Positions 17,260-26,849 of a DNA stretch of 64,000 nt are shown piece by piece. The number at the start of each line of letters is the position of its first letter. Positions within the stretch are counted from its first letter, which is position 1. Source of the DNA: Burkholderia metallica (GTDB lineage: Bacteria; Pseudomonadota; Gammaproteobacteria; Burkholderiales; Burkholderiaceae); the NCBI RefSeq assembly GCF_902832845.1, contig NZ_CADFDB010000007.1:124001-188000 (forward strand), in the 5' to 3' direction. Under the pieces are notes generated by a model. The model worked only from the letters and a program-made list of their open reading frames with translations. It ran no database searches and was not told the DNA's origin. The position numbers and the translations under genes were made by a program.

Positions 17260-18438
17260 ATGAATCGCTTCACTTCCCCCGGATGGCGGCTCGCCGCCGT
17301 CGTGCTCGTCGGGCTGAACCTGCGGCCGGCGCTCGCGGCGGTCGGGCCGCTGCTCGACATGATCCAGCGCGCGACCGGCATCGGCGACGGCGCGGCCAGC
17401 CTGCTGACGACGATCCCGATCCTGCTGATGGGGCTCGGCGCGCTGAGTGCGCGGCGGCTGCAGCGCGTGACCGGCATCGCGGGCGGCGTCTGGCTCGGCG
17501 TCGCGCTGATCGGGCTCGCCTGCGTGTCGCGCGTCGGCGCACAGCACGCGTGGCTGCTGCTCGCCAGCGCGTGCTGTGCGGGCGTCGGGATCGCGATGGT
17601 GCAGGCGCTGCTGCCCGGTTTCGTGAAGGCGCATTTCGCGACGCGGATCGGCGGTGCGATGGGCGTCTATTCGACGTCGATCATGGGCGGCGCCGTGCTC
17701 GCGAGCGTCGTTGCACCATTCGCCGCGGCGCGCTGGGGCTGGCTCGTCGCGCTCGCGGGCTGGGCGCTGCCGGCCGCGGTGGCCGCACTCGCGTGGCCGC
17801 TGGCGAGCCGCGGCGGCCCCGCGTTCGCCGCCGGGCCGGCGTCGGCTTCGAATGCGCAGCCGTCGCGCTCGCCGCGCGCGTGGCGGCTCGCGCTGTTCTT
17901 CGGCATCGCGACGGGCGCGTACACGCTCGTGCTCGCGTGGCTGCCGCCGTACTACATGCGGCTCGGCTGGTCGCCGACCGCGGCCGGCAGCCTGCTCGGC
18001 GGCGTGACGCTCGCGGAAGTCGTCGCAGGGCTCGCGATCTCGGCGACGATCGACCGCCTGCCCGATCGCCGGCCCGCGCTGCATGTGGCGATCGCGGCGC
18101 TGTTCGTCGGCTTGCTGGCGATGCTGGCCGCTCCGGAAGCGCTCGCGTTGCCGGCCGCGCTGCTGATGGGCGCCGGGATCGGCGCGCTGTTTCCGCTGTC
18201 GCTGATCGTCACGGTCGACCATGCGACGACGCCCGCGGATGCCGCGGCGCTGACGGGCTTCGTGCAGGGCATCGGCTACCTGATCGCCGGGCTGTTTCCG
18301 TTCGCGGCAGGCATCGTGCGCCAGCATCTGGCGGACCTGACGCCCGCGTGGGGGGCGATGGCCTGCCTGTGTGTCGCGCTGTTCGCGCTGGCGGCCGGGT
18401 TTGCGCCGAAGCGGGCGCTGCATGCCGCGCGTGCGTAG
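17260..18438 (+). CDS. CynX/NimT-family MFS transporter
   Basis: This 392-residue inner-membrane carrier has about twelve hydrophobic segments. The opening segment GLNLRPALAAVGPLL is the signature of the CynX/NimT (cyanate, 2-nitroimidazole) branch of the major facilitator superfamily. A hydrophilic central loop is present near residues 185-205. It is divergent from a MarR regulator, with a tandem operator dyad in between, the usual layout of a drug- or toxin-inducible efflux carrier. The substrate is unknown; cyanate is unlikely, since no cyanase lies nearby. Confidence 0.88.
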   Translation: MNRFTSPGWRLAAVVLVGLNLRPALAAVGPLLDMIQRATGIGDGAASLLTTIPILLMGLGALSARRLQRVTGIAGGVWLGVALIGLACVSRVGAQHAWLLLASACCAGVGIAMVQALLPGFVKAHFATRIGGAMGVYSTSIMGGAVLASVVAPFAAARWGWLVALAGWALPAAVAALAWPLASRGGPAFAAGPASASNAQPSRSPRAWRLALFFGIATGAYTLVLAWLPPYYMRLGWSPTAAGSLLGGVTLAEVVAGLAISATIDRLPDRRPALHVAIAALFVGLLAMLAAPEALALPAALLMGAGIGALFPLSLIVTVDHATTPADAAALTGFVQGIGYLIAGLFPFAAGIVRQHLADLTPAWGAMACLCVALFALAAGFAPKRALHAARA

Positions 18439-18460
18439 CGTCGGCGGCCGCCCGGGCCGC

Positions 18461-19330
18461 TCAGTTGACCGGCTCGCAAAACGGGATCTTGTCGCGCAGC
18501 GCGTTGCCCGCGGCGGCCGGGCCTCGTCCGGCCGGCAGCGTGACGGTAACCGACGTATGCCCGGTCTTGCTTTGCGGTTCCTGGCCCGGCCAATGGCTCT
18601 CCTTCCAGGTGGCGATCCAGTCGAGATTGCCCTCGCTCGCGCCGGGCACGAAGCGCAGCCGCAGCGAGCCGTCGAAGTCTTCGCTGCAATGCGGCGAGTG
18701 CTGATAGTCGTGCTCGGTGAAGCAGGCGCGAATCTGCTTGCTGCAGCTGAACGGGAGCGTCGATACGCGCGGCGTGCCGGCATGCCCGCCGTTCGGCAGC
18801 AGTTCGACGAAGTCGGCGTTTTCCCAGCTTCCGCCACCGCCGGAGTAACTTTCGGACCAACCGGCCAGCACCGCGACCGCGAAGCGTTCGCCGCCCAGCG
18901 GATACAGCGCGGGGTAGATTCGAAGCGGCGGCGGCTGGCCGTCACCGTCGACCCGGTCGACGGGCCGGTAGTCGGAGAAGTCCCACTGCTGCACGATCTT
19001 CCAGCCGGCGGCGGACGCGAAACGCGCTTTCAGCAGCCGCGGGCCCGGCAGGGTCGCGTAGTAGATGCCCGACGTATCGTTCCTGGCCCGGTACAGCAAA
19101 GGCGCGTCGTCCGCGTCGCCGGACTGGCCGGTAGCGCCGCACGATGCCGACGCCAACGCGCAAAGCCGGTGCTGCCAGTCGCGATCGGGCGCGGCGGATT
19201 TCGCGACCTCGACAAAGGGCACCGCGCGGGCTTCATTCGCTTCGCCGGCGGCGCAGGCCGCGGATGCCGCCAGCAGTGCGACCGTCCATCCCGCCAGGGC
19301 GGACATGCGTGCTCGAATACGGGTACCCAT
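18461..19330 (-). CDS. secreted hypothetical protein
   Basis: The protein has 289 residues with an N-terminal signal peptide (MSALAGWTVALLAASAACAAG within the first 28 residues, cleavage near CAA/GEA). The mature part is soluble and mixed in composition, with several cysteines (RLCALASASCG, SCSKQIRACF, CSEDFDG, FCEPVN), suggesting disulfides and a periplasmic or extracellular location. I do not recognise a domain. The ATG at 19330 has an AAGGACA ribosome site; an internal ATG at 19306 is possible. It is convergent with the MFS gene, 22 bases apart. Confidence 0.7.
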   Translation of the reverse strand: MGTRIRARMSALAGWTVALLAASAACAAGEANEARAVPFVEVAKSAAPDRDWQHRLCALASASCGATGQSGDADDAPLLYRARNDTSGIYYATLPGPRLLKARFASAAGWKIVQQWDFSDYRPVDRVDGDGQPPPLRIYPALYPLGGERFAVAVLAGWSESYSGGGGSWENADFVELLPNGGHAGTPRVSTLPFSCSKQIRACFTEHDYQHSPHCSEDFDGSLRLRFVPGASEGNLDWIATWKESHWPGQEPQSKTGHTSVTVTLPAGRGPAAAGNALRDKIPFCEPVN

Positions 19331-19423
19331 TCAAAAGTGTCCTTGCAAGGGGGCTTGCGCGCCGCGCGGTGATCGCGCGACGTGGCCCAGTCTGCCTGAA
19401 AGTACCGGCGGCGCCGTGCGCAA

Positions 19424-20152
19424 TCAGCCGGCGCTCGCGTACAGCGTCGAATCCGCGAATCCTTCGGCGTCGAGCACGCGCCCGATCAGGATCAGCGCGG
19501 TGCGCTCGATCTGCGTGCCCTGCACCTTGCCGACGATATCGGCGAGTGTGCCGGTCACGCGTTCCTCGTCGGGCCAGCTCGCGCGATAGATCACCGCGGC
19601 CGGGCAATCGGCGCCGTAGTGCGGCAGCACTTCGTCGACGATGCGGGCGAGATGGCGCACCCCGAGATGGATCGCGAGCGTCGCGCGATGCGCGGCGAGC
19701 GCGCCGAGCGCCTCGCCTTCCGGCATCGTCGTCTTGCCCGCGAAGCGCGTGAGGATCACCGTCTGCGCGACGCCGGGCAGCGTCAGCTCGACCCCGAGCG
19801 TCGCCGCGCATGCGGCCGTGGCCGTCACGCCGGGCACGATTTCGTATGGAATCCCGAGTGTCTTGAGACGGCGGATCTGCTCGCCGATCGCGCCGTACAG
19901 CGACGGATCGCCCGAATGCACGCGCGCGACGTCCTGCCCTTTCGCGTGCGCGCCGGCGAGCAGCGCGACGATCGCGTCGAGGTCGAGTTCGGCCGTATTG
20001 ACGACCTGCTCCGCGCGATGGCCGTCGAGCACGGCCGCCGGCACGAGCGAGCCCGCATACAGGATCACCGGGCACGTACGCACGAGGCGCTGGCCTTTCA
20101 CCGTGATCAGCTCCGGGTCGCCGGGGCCCGCGCCGATGAAATACACCGTCAT
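19424..20152 (-). CDS. cobM: precorrin-4 C11-methyltransferase
   Basis: The protein has 242 residues. It methylates C11 of precorrin-4 with S-adenosylmethionine in the aerobic cobalamin pathway. The SAM-binding start is FIGAGPGDPELITVKG (residues 5-20), and other family segments are VARVHSGDPSLYGAI and VPGVTATAACAA. It is the last gene of the leftward run cobL-cbiD-cobK-cobM and is 43 bases from cobK. No riboswitch is visible in front of this run, unlike the divergent cobG operon. Confidence 0.95.
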   Translation of the reverse strand: MTVYFIGAGPGDPELITVKGQRLVRTCPVILYAGSLVPAAVLDGHRAEQVVNTAELDLDAIVALLAGAHAKGQDVARVHSGDPSLYGAIGEQIRRLKTLGIPYEIVPGVTATAACAATLGVELTLPGVAQTVILTRFAGKTTMPEGEALGALAAHRATLAIHLGVRHLARIVDEVLPHYGADCPAAVIYRASWPDEERVTGTLADIVGKVQGTQIERTALILIGRVLDAEGFADSTLYASAG

Positions 20153-20195
20153 CGAAAAATCTCCGTCAATTCATGGGGTGACCGGCCGCGCGGCG

Positions 20196-20927
20196 TCATG
20201 CGCGCGCGGCCGGGTCGAGCGCGTCGACGAGCGCCGCGACCGAATCGAACGTGCGGTCGGCGTCGGGCAGCGGCGGGCGGCGCAGCATCACGACCGGCAG
20301 CCGGCGTTCGCGCGCGACGTCGAGCTTCGCTTCGGTGGCCGCGCCGCCGCTGTTCTTGCTGACGACGACGTCGATGCCCGTCAGCGCGAACAGCGTGCGC
20401 TCGCCGTCGAGCGTGAACGGCCCGCGCGCGGCGATGATCTGTGCCCGCGCGTGGCCGGGATGCGCGTCGAGGCAGCGCACGAGCCAGAACTGGTGCGGCG
20501 GGATCGCGTCGAGATGCGCGAGCGGTTCGCGGCCGAGTGTGAACAGCGGCCGCCGGAACGGCGCGAGCGCGGCCTCGATGCCCGCCCAGTCGTCGACCAT
20601 GCGCCAGTCGTCGCCGGGTTGCGGCACCCACGGCGCGCGGCGCAGCGCCCACAGCGGCACGCCGGCTTCGTGCGCGGCGGCAGCGGCATTCGCGCTGATC
20701 CGCGCGGCATACGGATGCGTCGCGTCGATCACGAGTCCGATGCCGGCGCGGCGCAGATACGCGGCCAGCCCGGCGGCACCGCCGAAGCCGCCGACGCGCA
20801 CGTCGCAGCGCAGGTCGTCGGGTACCTTGCCTAGACCGGCGAGGCTATACCCGTGACCGGGCCCGAGCGCGCGCGCGATCTTCAGTGCGTCGCCGGTGCC
20901 GCCGAGCAGCAGGATGCGCGCGCTCAT
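20196..20927 (-). CDS. cobK: precorrin-6A reductase
   Basis: This 243-residue NADPH-dependent enzyme reduces precorrin-6A to 6B. The N-terminal nucleotide motif is [17 protein letters not shown] and the substrate-binding segment is [34 protein letters not shown] near the C-terminus is also typical. The ATG at 20927 overlaps the cbiD stop by four bases, so the two are translationally coupled. It is cytoplasmic. Confidence 0.95.
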   Translation of the reverse strand: MSARILLLGGTGDALKIARALGPGHGYSLAGLGKVPDDLRCDVRVGGFGGAAGLAAYLRRAGIGLVIDATHPYAARISANAAAAAHEAGVPLWALRRAPWVPQPGDDWRMVDDWAGIEAALAPFRRPLFTLGREPLAHLDAIPPHQFWLVRCLDAHPGHARAQIIAARGPFTLDGERTLFALTGIDVVVSKNSGGAATEAKLDVARERRLPVVMLRRPPLPDADRTFDSVAALVDALDPAARA

Positions 20928-22015
20928 CGCGCCTCCCCGACGAAGCGGCCCTGCCGGTCGATCGCGAACATCTCGACGGCGACCGACGGCGGCACGATGT
21001 CGCGCGCGACGCGCAGCGCGTGTGCGCAGACCCGATCGCCGAGCGGCACGCCGTCGGCGTGCGCGAGCGCCAACGCTTCCTGGCTCGTGTTCGCGGCGCG
21101 CATCGCGGCCTGCAGCGCTTCGCTTGCGCCGGCCTCGGCCGCCCATTGCGCGAGCAGCGGCAGGTCGATGCTCGAATGGCGGCTGTGCAGGTCGAGATGG
21201 CCGGCCGCGAGCTTGCTGAGCTTGCCGAAGCCGCCGCACATCGACAGCCGCCCGACCGGCGCGCGCCGCAGGTGCTTGAGCACCGCGCCCGCGAAATCGC
21301 CCATCTCGATCAGCGCCATGTCCGGCAGGCGGTAGTGCGCGCGCATCGCGTCCTCGCTTGCGTTGCCCGTGCACGCGGCGATGTGCGCGATGCCGTTCGC
21401 CCGCGCGACGTCGATGCCCTGATGGATCGACGCGATATAGGCCGAGCACGAGAACGGCCGCACGATGCCGGTCGTGCCGAGAATCGACAGCCCACCGACG
21501 ATGCCGAGGCGCGGGTTCATCGTCTTCAGCGCGAGCGCTTCGCCGCCTTCGACGCCGATCGTCACGTCGAAGCCGCCCGCATAGCCGTGCTCGGCCGCCA
21601 GCGCCTGCAGGTGCGTCGTCATCATCTGGCGCGGCACCGGGTTGATCGCCGGTTCGCCGACCGGCAGCGTCAGCCCCGCGCGCGTGACCGTGCCGACACC
21701 CGGCCCCGCGTGAAACCGCACGCCGGGCGCCGCCGCGAGTGCGACGCGCGCGAAGATCAGCGCGCCGTGCGTGACGTCCGGATCGTCGCCGGCGTCCTTG
21801 AGCGTGCCGGCTTCCGCGCCGTCGGGCGTGGTGCGGCAGAATTCGAGCCGCATCATCACGTGCTGCCCCTTCGGCAGCACGATCTCGACCGCGTCGTCCG
21901 CGCGGCCCGCCAGCAGCAGCCGTGCGGCGGCGAGCGACGTCGCGGTCGCGCAACTGCCGGTCGTGTAGCCGAAGCGTAGCGGCGCAGGCTGTTCGGGGGT
22001 TTCGTCGCGCATCAT
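20924..22015 (-). CDS. cbiD: cobalt-precorrin/precorrin C1-methyltransferase CbiD
   Basis: This 363-residue CbiD-family protein is recognised by [18 protein letters not shown] near the N-terminus, [13 protein letters not shown] and [13 protein letters not shown]. CbiD methylates C1 and deacylates the ring in the oxygen-independent pathway, where it does the job done by CobF in classical aerobic strains. Here it lies among aerobic-route genes (cobG, cobK, cobL, cobN) and no cobF is visible, so it probably fills that step. It is coupled to both neighbours by ATGA-type overlaps. The start is at the first of two tandem ATGs. Confidence 0.93.
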   Translation of the reverse strand: MMRDETPEQPAPLRFGYTTGSCATATSLAAARLLLAGRADDAVEIVLPKGQHVMMRLEFCRTTPDGAEAGTLKDAGDDPDVTHGALIFARVALAAAPGVRFHAGPGVGTVTRAGLTLPVGEPAINPVPRQMMTTHLQALAAEHGYAGGFDVTIGVEGGEALALKTMNPRLGIVGGLSILGTTGIVRPFSCSAYIASIHQGIDVARANGIAHIAACTGNASEDAMRAHYRLPDMALIEMGDFAGAVLKHLRRAPVGRLSMCGGFGKLSKLAAGHLDLHSRHSSIDLPLLAQWAAEAGASEALQAAMRAANTSQEALALAHADGVPLGDRVCAHALRVARDIVPPSVAVEMFAIDRQGRFVGEAR

Positions 22016-23274
22016 GCGTCCGTCGGGTTCGTCGTGGCCGACGATGCGGTGGCGGCGGTCGGGTCGGCGGCTTCGGGCTTGCGCGCGTCGTACAGCGTCA
22101 CCGGCAACGGTTGCCGCCACGTATCGAAGCGACCGAGCGGCTCGGCGTGCGCGAGCGACACGCGCGTGAGCGTGCCGCCGTGCGCATCGCGCCATGCGGC
22201 GAGCGCGATCTCGCCTTGCAGCGTGACCGCGTTCGCGACCAGCCGGCCGCCGGGTTTCAGCGACGCCCAGCAGGTGTCGAGCACGCCGGGTGCGGTCGCT
22301 CCGCCGCCGATGAAGACCGCATCGGGCGCGGCGAGCCCCGCGAGCGCATCGGGGGCGCGGCCCGTCACGAGTTGCAGGCCCGGCACGCCGAGCGCGTCGC
22401 GGTTGTGCTCGATGAAGCGCTGGCGCTCCGCGTGCGCTTCGATCGCGATCGCCTGGCACGACGGATGCGCGCGCATCCATTCGATGCCGATCGAGCCGCT
22501 GCCGGCGCCGACGTCCCACAGCAGTTCGCCGGGCGCGGGCGCGAGGCGGCCGAGCGTCATCGCACGCAGGTCGCGTTTGGTGAGCTGGCCGTCGTGACGG
22601 TACGCATCGTCGGGCAGGCCGGGCGTGAGCGCGCGGCGCGGTGCGTCGGGGCCGGCCCGGCAGTCGAGCGCGACGAGATTGAGCGCCGCCGTCTCGTCGA
22701 TGCGCCAGTCCTGCGCGAGACCGTCGAGACGCCGCTCGAGCGGGCCGCCCAGGTGTTCGAACACGCTGATGCGCGTCGGCCCGAAGCCGCGTGCGACGAG
22801 TTCGGCCGCGACGGCGGCCGGCGTGCGGCCGTCGGCGCTCAGCACGAACAGGCGTCGGCCGGGCAGCAGGTGACGCGCGAGCGTCGCCAGCGGGCGGCCG
22901 ACGAGCGAGACCGCGCCGACGTCCTGCAGCGCCCAGCCGAGACGCGCGGCCGCGAGCGACAGCGACGACGGCGCGGGCAGCACGCGCCATTCGTCGGGGG
23001 CCAGTGTGCGCGCGAGCGTGGCGCCGACGCCGAACAGCATCGGGTCGCCACTCGCGAGCACGCACACGGGCGCCGCGCGCCGCGCGAGCACGCCGGCGAG
23101 GTCGAACGGCGACGGCCACGTTTCGCGTGCGGCCGGCAGCCGCGCGGGCAGCATGTCGAGATGCCGCTTCGCGCCGACGACGAGCGTCGCGTCGAGCAGC
23201 GCGCGGCGCGCGCTGCGGCCGAGCCCCGCGTAACCGTCGTCGCCGATGCCCACTATCGTCAGCCACGCCGTCAT
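22012..23274 (-). CDS. cobL: precorrin-6Y C5,15-methyltransferase (decarboxylating)
   Basis: This 420-residue bifunctional enzyme methylates C5 and C15 and removes the acetate carboxyl at C12. The N-terminal CbiE-like domain starts [13 protein letters not shown]; the C-terminal CbiT-like domain (from about residue 235) has the SAM motif [16 protein letters not shown]. The ATG at 23274 is chosen because GGGGAAGGG precedes it; the alternative at 23301 has no ribosome site. It is the first gene of the leftward cobL-cbiD-cobK-cobM run. The promoter should lie in 23275-23397, where I see no riboswitch. Confidence 0.95.
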   Translation of the reverse strand: MTAWLTIVGIGDDGYAGLGRSARRALLDATLVVGAKRHLDMLPARLPAARETWPSPFDLAGVLARRAAPVCVLASGDPMLFGVGATLARTLAPDEWRVLPAPSSLSLAAARLGWALQDVGAVSLVGRPLATLARHLLPGRRLFVLSADGRTPAAVAAELVARGFGPTRISVFEHLGGPLERRLDGLAQDWRIDETAALNLVALDCRAGPDAPRRALTPGLPDDAYRHDGQLTKRDLRAMTLGRLAPAPGELLWDVGAGSGSIGIEWMRAHPSCQAIAIEAHAERQRFIEHNRDALGVPGLQLVTGRAPDALAGLAAPDAVFIGGGATAPGVLDTCWASLKPGGRLVANAVTLQGEIALAAWRDAHGGTLTRVSLAHAEPLGRFDTWRQPLPVTLYDARKPEAADPTAATASSATTNPTDA

Positions 23275-23397
23275 GCACCCTTCCCCATCGTTCGATTTCA
23301 TCCAGTTTGTTGCGATGCGCGGCGATCGTGCCGCCGCGCGTTGATCCGTCGATTGCCGTCGGCGCGGCCCGTCCGGACGCAGAGCGTGGCAGCGAGG

Positions 23398-23697
23398 TCA
23401 GCCGAGCGGTATGCCCACGATATGAGTCAGCAAGATCGAATACACGCCGACGACCGATGCGACCAGCAGCCAGCCGAGCAGCAGCCATGCCAGCGGTTGT
23501 CCGCCGCCTCGCCTGAACAGCCAGGTTCCGCCCGCCACGATCGGCACGCCGAGGCTGGCAAGCGCGACATGCGTGGGCCACGCTGCGGACGGCGCAAACG
23601 GAATCAGCAGGCTTTCGAGCACCTCCGATGCAGCGATGCCCGACATGGCCAAAGCGATCCCCATGCCAAACAGCTCCGTCCTGCCGAGTTTCATCAT
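23398..23697 (-). CDS. small three-segment membrane protein, unknown
   Basis: The frame gives 99 residues starting [13 protein letters not shown], with three hydrophobic stretches ([47 protein letters not shown]). There is no charged catalytic motif and no recognised family. No good ribosome site precedes either ATG and the frame is open further upstream, so the start is uncertain. It sits between the cobL promoter region and the cobG riboswitch, on the same strand as cobL. A link to cobalamin or cobalt transport is possible but unsupported. Confidence 0.5.
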   Translation of the reverse strand: MMKLGRTELFGMGIALAMSGIAASEVLESLLIPFAPSAAWPTHVALASLGVPIVAGGTWLFRRGGGQPLAWLLLGWLLVASVVGVYSILLTHIVGIPLG

Positions 23698-23844
23698 CGC
23701 GGATATCGGCTCGCGCCGAGCGTACGTCGAGCCGACAATCGTACCATTCGCGCGACCGCGCGAAGCGCGCCACAGCCATGCTGCGACACGGTTGCAGCGC
23801 AACCGCTGATGTCGGAGCGGTGCCGAAATCGGGTATCCTACGGC

Positions 23845-24015
23845 CGTTCGTTCGCCGGTGCCCTTCGGGGCCGAAGAGGGAACACAGGGCGCGCCGCGCG
23901 CCGCTGTGGCTGCCCCCGCAACTGTAGACAGCGAGCCGATCCCCCTCACGCCACTGGTTCGACCGGGAAGGCCGGGAGCCGGCGCCGACCTGTCAGCCAG
24001 GAGACCTGCCGGCCA
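23845..24015 (+). ncRNA. cobalamin (B12) riboswitch upstream of cobG
   Basis: The adenosylcobalamin riboswitch core is clear: GGTGCCCTTCGGGGC at the 5' side, AAGAGGGAACACAGGG, GCTGTGGCTGCCCCCGCAAC (the conserved junction), and the B12 box AGCCAGGAGACCTGCC at 23995-24010. It precedes cobG-cobH-cobI-cobJ and should shut the operon off when the coenzyme is abundant. The outer boundaries are approximate. Confidence 0.93.
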
Positions 24016-24095
24016 GAAAGTGCGTGCGTGCCAGTCGGCGTCGGGCGGGGTGTACCGATGCGTTGGCCGCGGCGCGACACTGCCCCGGTATCCCG

Positions 24096-25499
24096 TTGAG
24101 TTCCGCCCCCGTTTCGATTCCTGCGTCGCCCGCCGCACGCCCGTCGGCCTGCCCGGGGCTCGTGCGCGTGGTCGCGGCCGCCGACGGCGGGCTGTGCCGG
24201 ATCAAGCTGCCGGGCGGCCGGCTCGATGTACGCCAGGCGCGCGCGATCGCCGCCGCCGCGCGCGCATTCGGCTCCGGCGCGATCGACGCGACCAATCGCG
24301 CGAATCTCCAGTTGCGCGGTATCCGCGACGGCGCGGCCGACGCGCTCGCGCGCGCGCTCGTCGACGCAGGGCTTGGCCCGCGCATCGACGCCACCGGGCA
24401 TCCAGCGGCCGATGCGGCCGCCGTCGCCCTGAGCGACGACGTCCGCAACGTGATGCTCAGCCCGCTCGCCGGCCACGATCCCGCCGCGCTCGTCGACAGC
24501 CGTGCGCTCGCCGCGCCGCTGTTCGACATGCTGGCGCGCGAGCCGCGCCGCGGCGAGCTGTCGCCGAAATTCTCGATCCAGCTCGACGGCGGCGAATCGG
24601 TCGCGGCGCTCGATCATCCGCACGACATCTGGCTGGCCGCGTGGCGTCGCGGCGACGGCGCGGTGCGCGTCGCGGCAGGGCTTGCCGGCTGCCCGCCGGT
24701 CGCGCGCGACGATCGACCCGCGTCGGTCGATGTCGCGCCCGATCAAGTCGTCGCACTCGCGCGCGCGTGGCTGCTCGCGTTCGTCGATCTCGCGCCGGCG
24801 GACGTCACGCGCATGCGCGCGCTGCTCGCCACCCGCGGCGAGCGCGCGTTGTTCGAACGCGCGCAGCACCATCTGCCCTTCCCGTTCGCGGCCGATCCGG
24901 CGCTCGCCGGCTGGCGTCGCGCCCGCACCGACCCGGCGCTGCGTTTCGGCGCGCATCCTTCGCGCGATGCGGTGCGCTGCAACGTCGGCGCGCAATTCGT
25001 GCTCGGCCGGCTCGACGCAACGCAACTGGAACGGCTGGCCGCGCTGGCCGAAACCGACGGCGACGGCACGCTGTCGATGACGCCGTGGCAAGGCGTGTTT
25101 CTGCACGGCGTGCCGAACGAACGCGCTTCGGCCACGCTCGATGCGCTCGCGTCGCTCGGCCTCGTCTGCGTGCCGTCGGACCCGCTCGCGTCGCTCGTCG
25201 CGTGCGCCGGCAGCGTGGGCTGCGCGAAGGCGCGCGCCGACACGAAACACGATGCGCTCGCGCTCGCCGCGCGCCTCGGCCATGCGGCCGACGTCCACCT
25301 GAGCGGCTGCGAGCGCCACTGCGCGCTGCCGCATCCCGCGACGCACACGCTCGTCGCGGTCGCGCCCGCGCACTACGACCTTTACCGGCGCGACGCGGCC
25401 GCGGGCCTCGGCGCCCCGCTCGCGCGCCATCTGACGATAGACCAGGCCGCGGCCCGACTGACGGGCGCGCGGCACAGCCAGGACACCACCGATGCTTGA
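24096..25499 (+). CDS. cobG: precorrin-3B synthase (monooxygenase)
   Basis: This 467-residue enzyme of the sulfite/nitrite reductase fold uses oxygen to hydroxylate C20 of precorrin-3A and form the gamma-lactone, so its presence marks the aerobic route. The iron-sulfur/heme-type cysteines are in CAGSVGCAKA and SGCERHCALP near the C-terminus. The start is uncertain: the frame opens at a GTG at 24024, too close to the B12 box to leave room for the riboswitch switch region, so the TTG at 24096 (SSAPVSIPASPAARPSACPG) is preferred. It overlaps cobH by eight bases. Confidence 0.9.
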   Translation: MSSAPVSIPASPAARPSACPGLVRVVAAADGGLCRIKLPGGRLDVRQARAIAAAARAFGSGAIDATNRANLQLRGIRDGAADALARALVDAGLGPRIDATGHPAADAAAVALSDDVRNVMLSPLAGHDPAALVDSRALAAPLFDMLAREPRRGELSPKFSIQLDGGESVAALDHPHDIWLAAWRRGDGAVRVAAGLAGCPPVARDDRPASVDVAPDQVVALARAWLLAFVDLAPADVTRMRALLATRGERALFERAQHHLPFPFAADPALAGWRRARTDPALRFGAHPSRDAVRCNVGAQFVLGRLDATQLERLAALAETDGDGTLSMTPWQGVFLHGVPNERASATLDALASLGLVCVPSDPLASLVACAGSVGCAKARADTKHDALALAARLGHAADVHLSGCERHCALPHPATHTLVAVAPAHYDLYRRDAAAGLGAPLARHLTIDQAAARLTGARHSQDTTDA

Positions 25500-26118
25500 C
25501 TACATTCGCGACGGGCAGGAAATCTACCGCCGGTCGTTCGCGACGATCCGCGCCGAGGCCGACCTGTCACGGGTTCCGCCCGACCTCGAAAAACTCGCGG
25601 TGCGCGTGATCCACGCGTGCGGGATGGTCGACATCGTCGGCGACCTGCGCTTCTCCGTCGGCGCCGGCACCGCGGGCCGCACGGCGCTCGCGGCCGGCGC
25701 GCCGATCCTGTGCGACGCGCGGATGGTCGCCGAAGGCATCACGCGGGCGCGGCTGCCGGCCGGCAATCGCGTGATCTGCACGCTCGGCGAGCCCGAGGTG
25801 CCCGATCTCGCGCGGCATCTCGGCAATACGCGTTCGGCCGCCGCGCTCGAACTGTGGCGTCCGCACCTCGCCGGCAGCGTCGTCGTGATCGGCAATGCGC
25901 CGACCGCGCTGTTCCACCTGCTCGACATGATCGACGCCGGCGCGCCGCGCCCCGCGCTGATCCTCGGTTTCCCGGTCGGCTTCATCGGCGCGGCCGAATC
26001 GAAGGCGCTGCTCGATGCCGACAGCCGCGGCGTGCCGTACGTCGCGCTGCTCGGCCGGCGCGGCGGCAGCGCAATGGCGGCCGCGGCGGTCAATGCGCTC
26101 GCGACGGAGGTCGAATGA
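25492..26118 (+). CDS. cobH: precorrin-8X methylmutase
   Basis: The protein has 208 residues. It moves the C11 methyl to C12, giving hydrogenobyrinate. The catalytic histidine is in [11 protein letters not shown] (His41), followed by [11 protein letters not shown] and [14 protein letters not shown], all characteristic of CobH/CbiC. It is the second gene of the riboswitch-controlled operon, overlapping cobG by eight bases and cobI by four, which implies coupled translation. Confidence 0.96.
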   Translation: MLDYIRDGQEIYRRSFATIRAEADLSRVPPDLEKLAVRVIHACGMVDIVGDLRFSVGAGTAGRTALAAGAPILCDARMVAEGITRARLPAGNRVICTLGEPEVPDLARHLGNTRSAAALELWRPHLAGSVVVIGNAPTALFHLLDMIDAGAPRPALILGFPVGFIGAAESKALLDADSRGVPYVALLGRRGGSAMAAAAVNALATEVE

Positions 26119-26849
26119 CGACCGCACGTGGACGCCTGTTCGGGGTCGGCGTCGGCCCCGGCGATCCCGAACTGATGACGATCAAGGCGCTGCGCGTGCT
26201 GCAGGCCGCGCCCGTGGTCGCGTATTTCGTCGCGAAGGGCAAGAAAGGCAATGCGTACGGCATCGTCGAAGCGCACCTGCACGACACGCAAACGCAACTG
26301 CCGCTCGTCTACCCGGTGACGACCGAGGCGCTGCCGCCGCCGCTCTGCTACGAGACGGTGATCGCCGATTTCTACGATACGGCCGCCGAGATCGTCGCCG
26401 CGCACCTCGATGCGGGGCGCGACGTCGCGGTGATCTGCGAAGGCGACCCGTTCTTCTACGGCTCGTACATGTACCTGCACGACCGCCTCGCGCCGCGCTA
26501 CGACACCGAGGTGATTCCCGGCGTGTGCGCGATGCTCGGCGGCACGGCCGTGCTCGGCCAGCCGCTCGTCTATCGCAACCAGAGCCTGTCGGTGCTGTCG
26601 GGCGTGCTGCCCGAGCATGAATTGCGCACGCGGCTCGCGCAGGCCGACGCGGCCGTCGTGATGAAGCTCGGCCGCAATTTCGACAAGGTGCGGCGCGTGC
26701 TCGACGAACTGGGCCTCGCGAAGCGCGCGCTATACGTCGAACGCGCGACGATGGCGAGCCAGCGCATCGTGCCGCTCGACGAAGTCGATCCGATGGCGTC
26801 GCCGTACTTCTCGCTGCTCGTCGTGCCGGGGGAAAAATGGCAAGGATGA
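26115..26849 (+). CDS. cobI: precorrin-2 C20-methyltransferase
   Basis: The protein has 244 residues. It adds the C20 methyl to precorrin-2 with S-adenosylmethionine. The motifs are [19 protein letters not shown] at the N-terminus, [16 protein letters not shown] and [13 protein letters not shown]. The ATG at 26115 overlaps the cobH stop by four bases and the cobJ ATG overlaps its own end by thirteen. It is cytoplasmic. Confidence 0.96.
   Translation: MTTARGRLFGVGVGPGDPELMTIKALRVLQAAPVVAYFVAKGKKGNAYGIVEAHLHDTQTQLPLVYPVTTEALPPPLCYETVIADFYDTAAEIVAAHLDAGRDVAVICEGDPFFYGSYMYLHDRLAPRYDTEVIPGVCAMLGGTAVLGQPLVYRNQSLSVLSGVLPEHELRTRLAQADAAVVMKLGRNFDKVRRVLDELGLAKRALYVERATMASQRIVPLDEVDPMASPYFSLLVVPGEKWQG

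Noticed and set aside
20924-23779. A 951-codon frame covering cbiD, cobL and beyond
   Set aside because: Only the last 363 codons are CbiD; the rest is low-complexity Arg/Ala shadow of cobL, which is intact in another frame.
24024-24095. cobG start at GTG 24024
   Set aside because: It would begin 13 bases after the B12 box, inside the riboswitch closing stem region; the TTG at 24096 gives the natural N-terminus.
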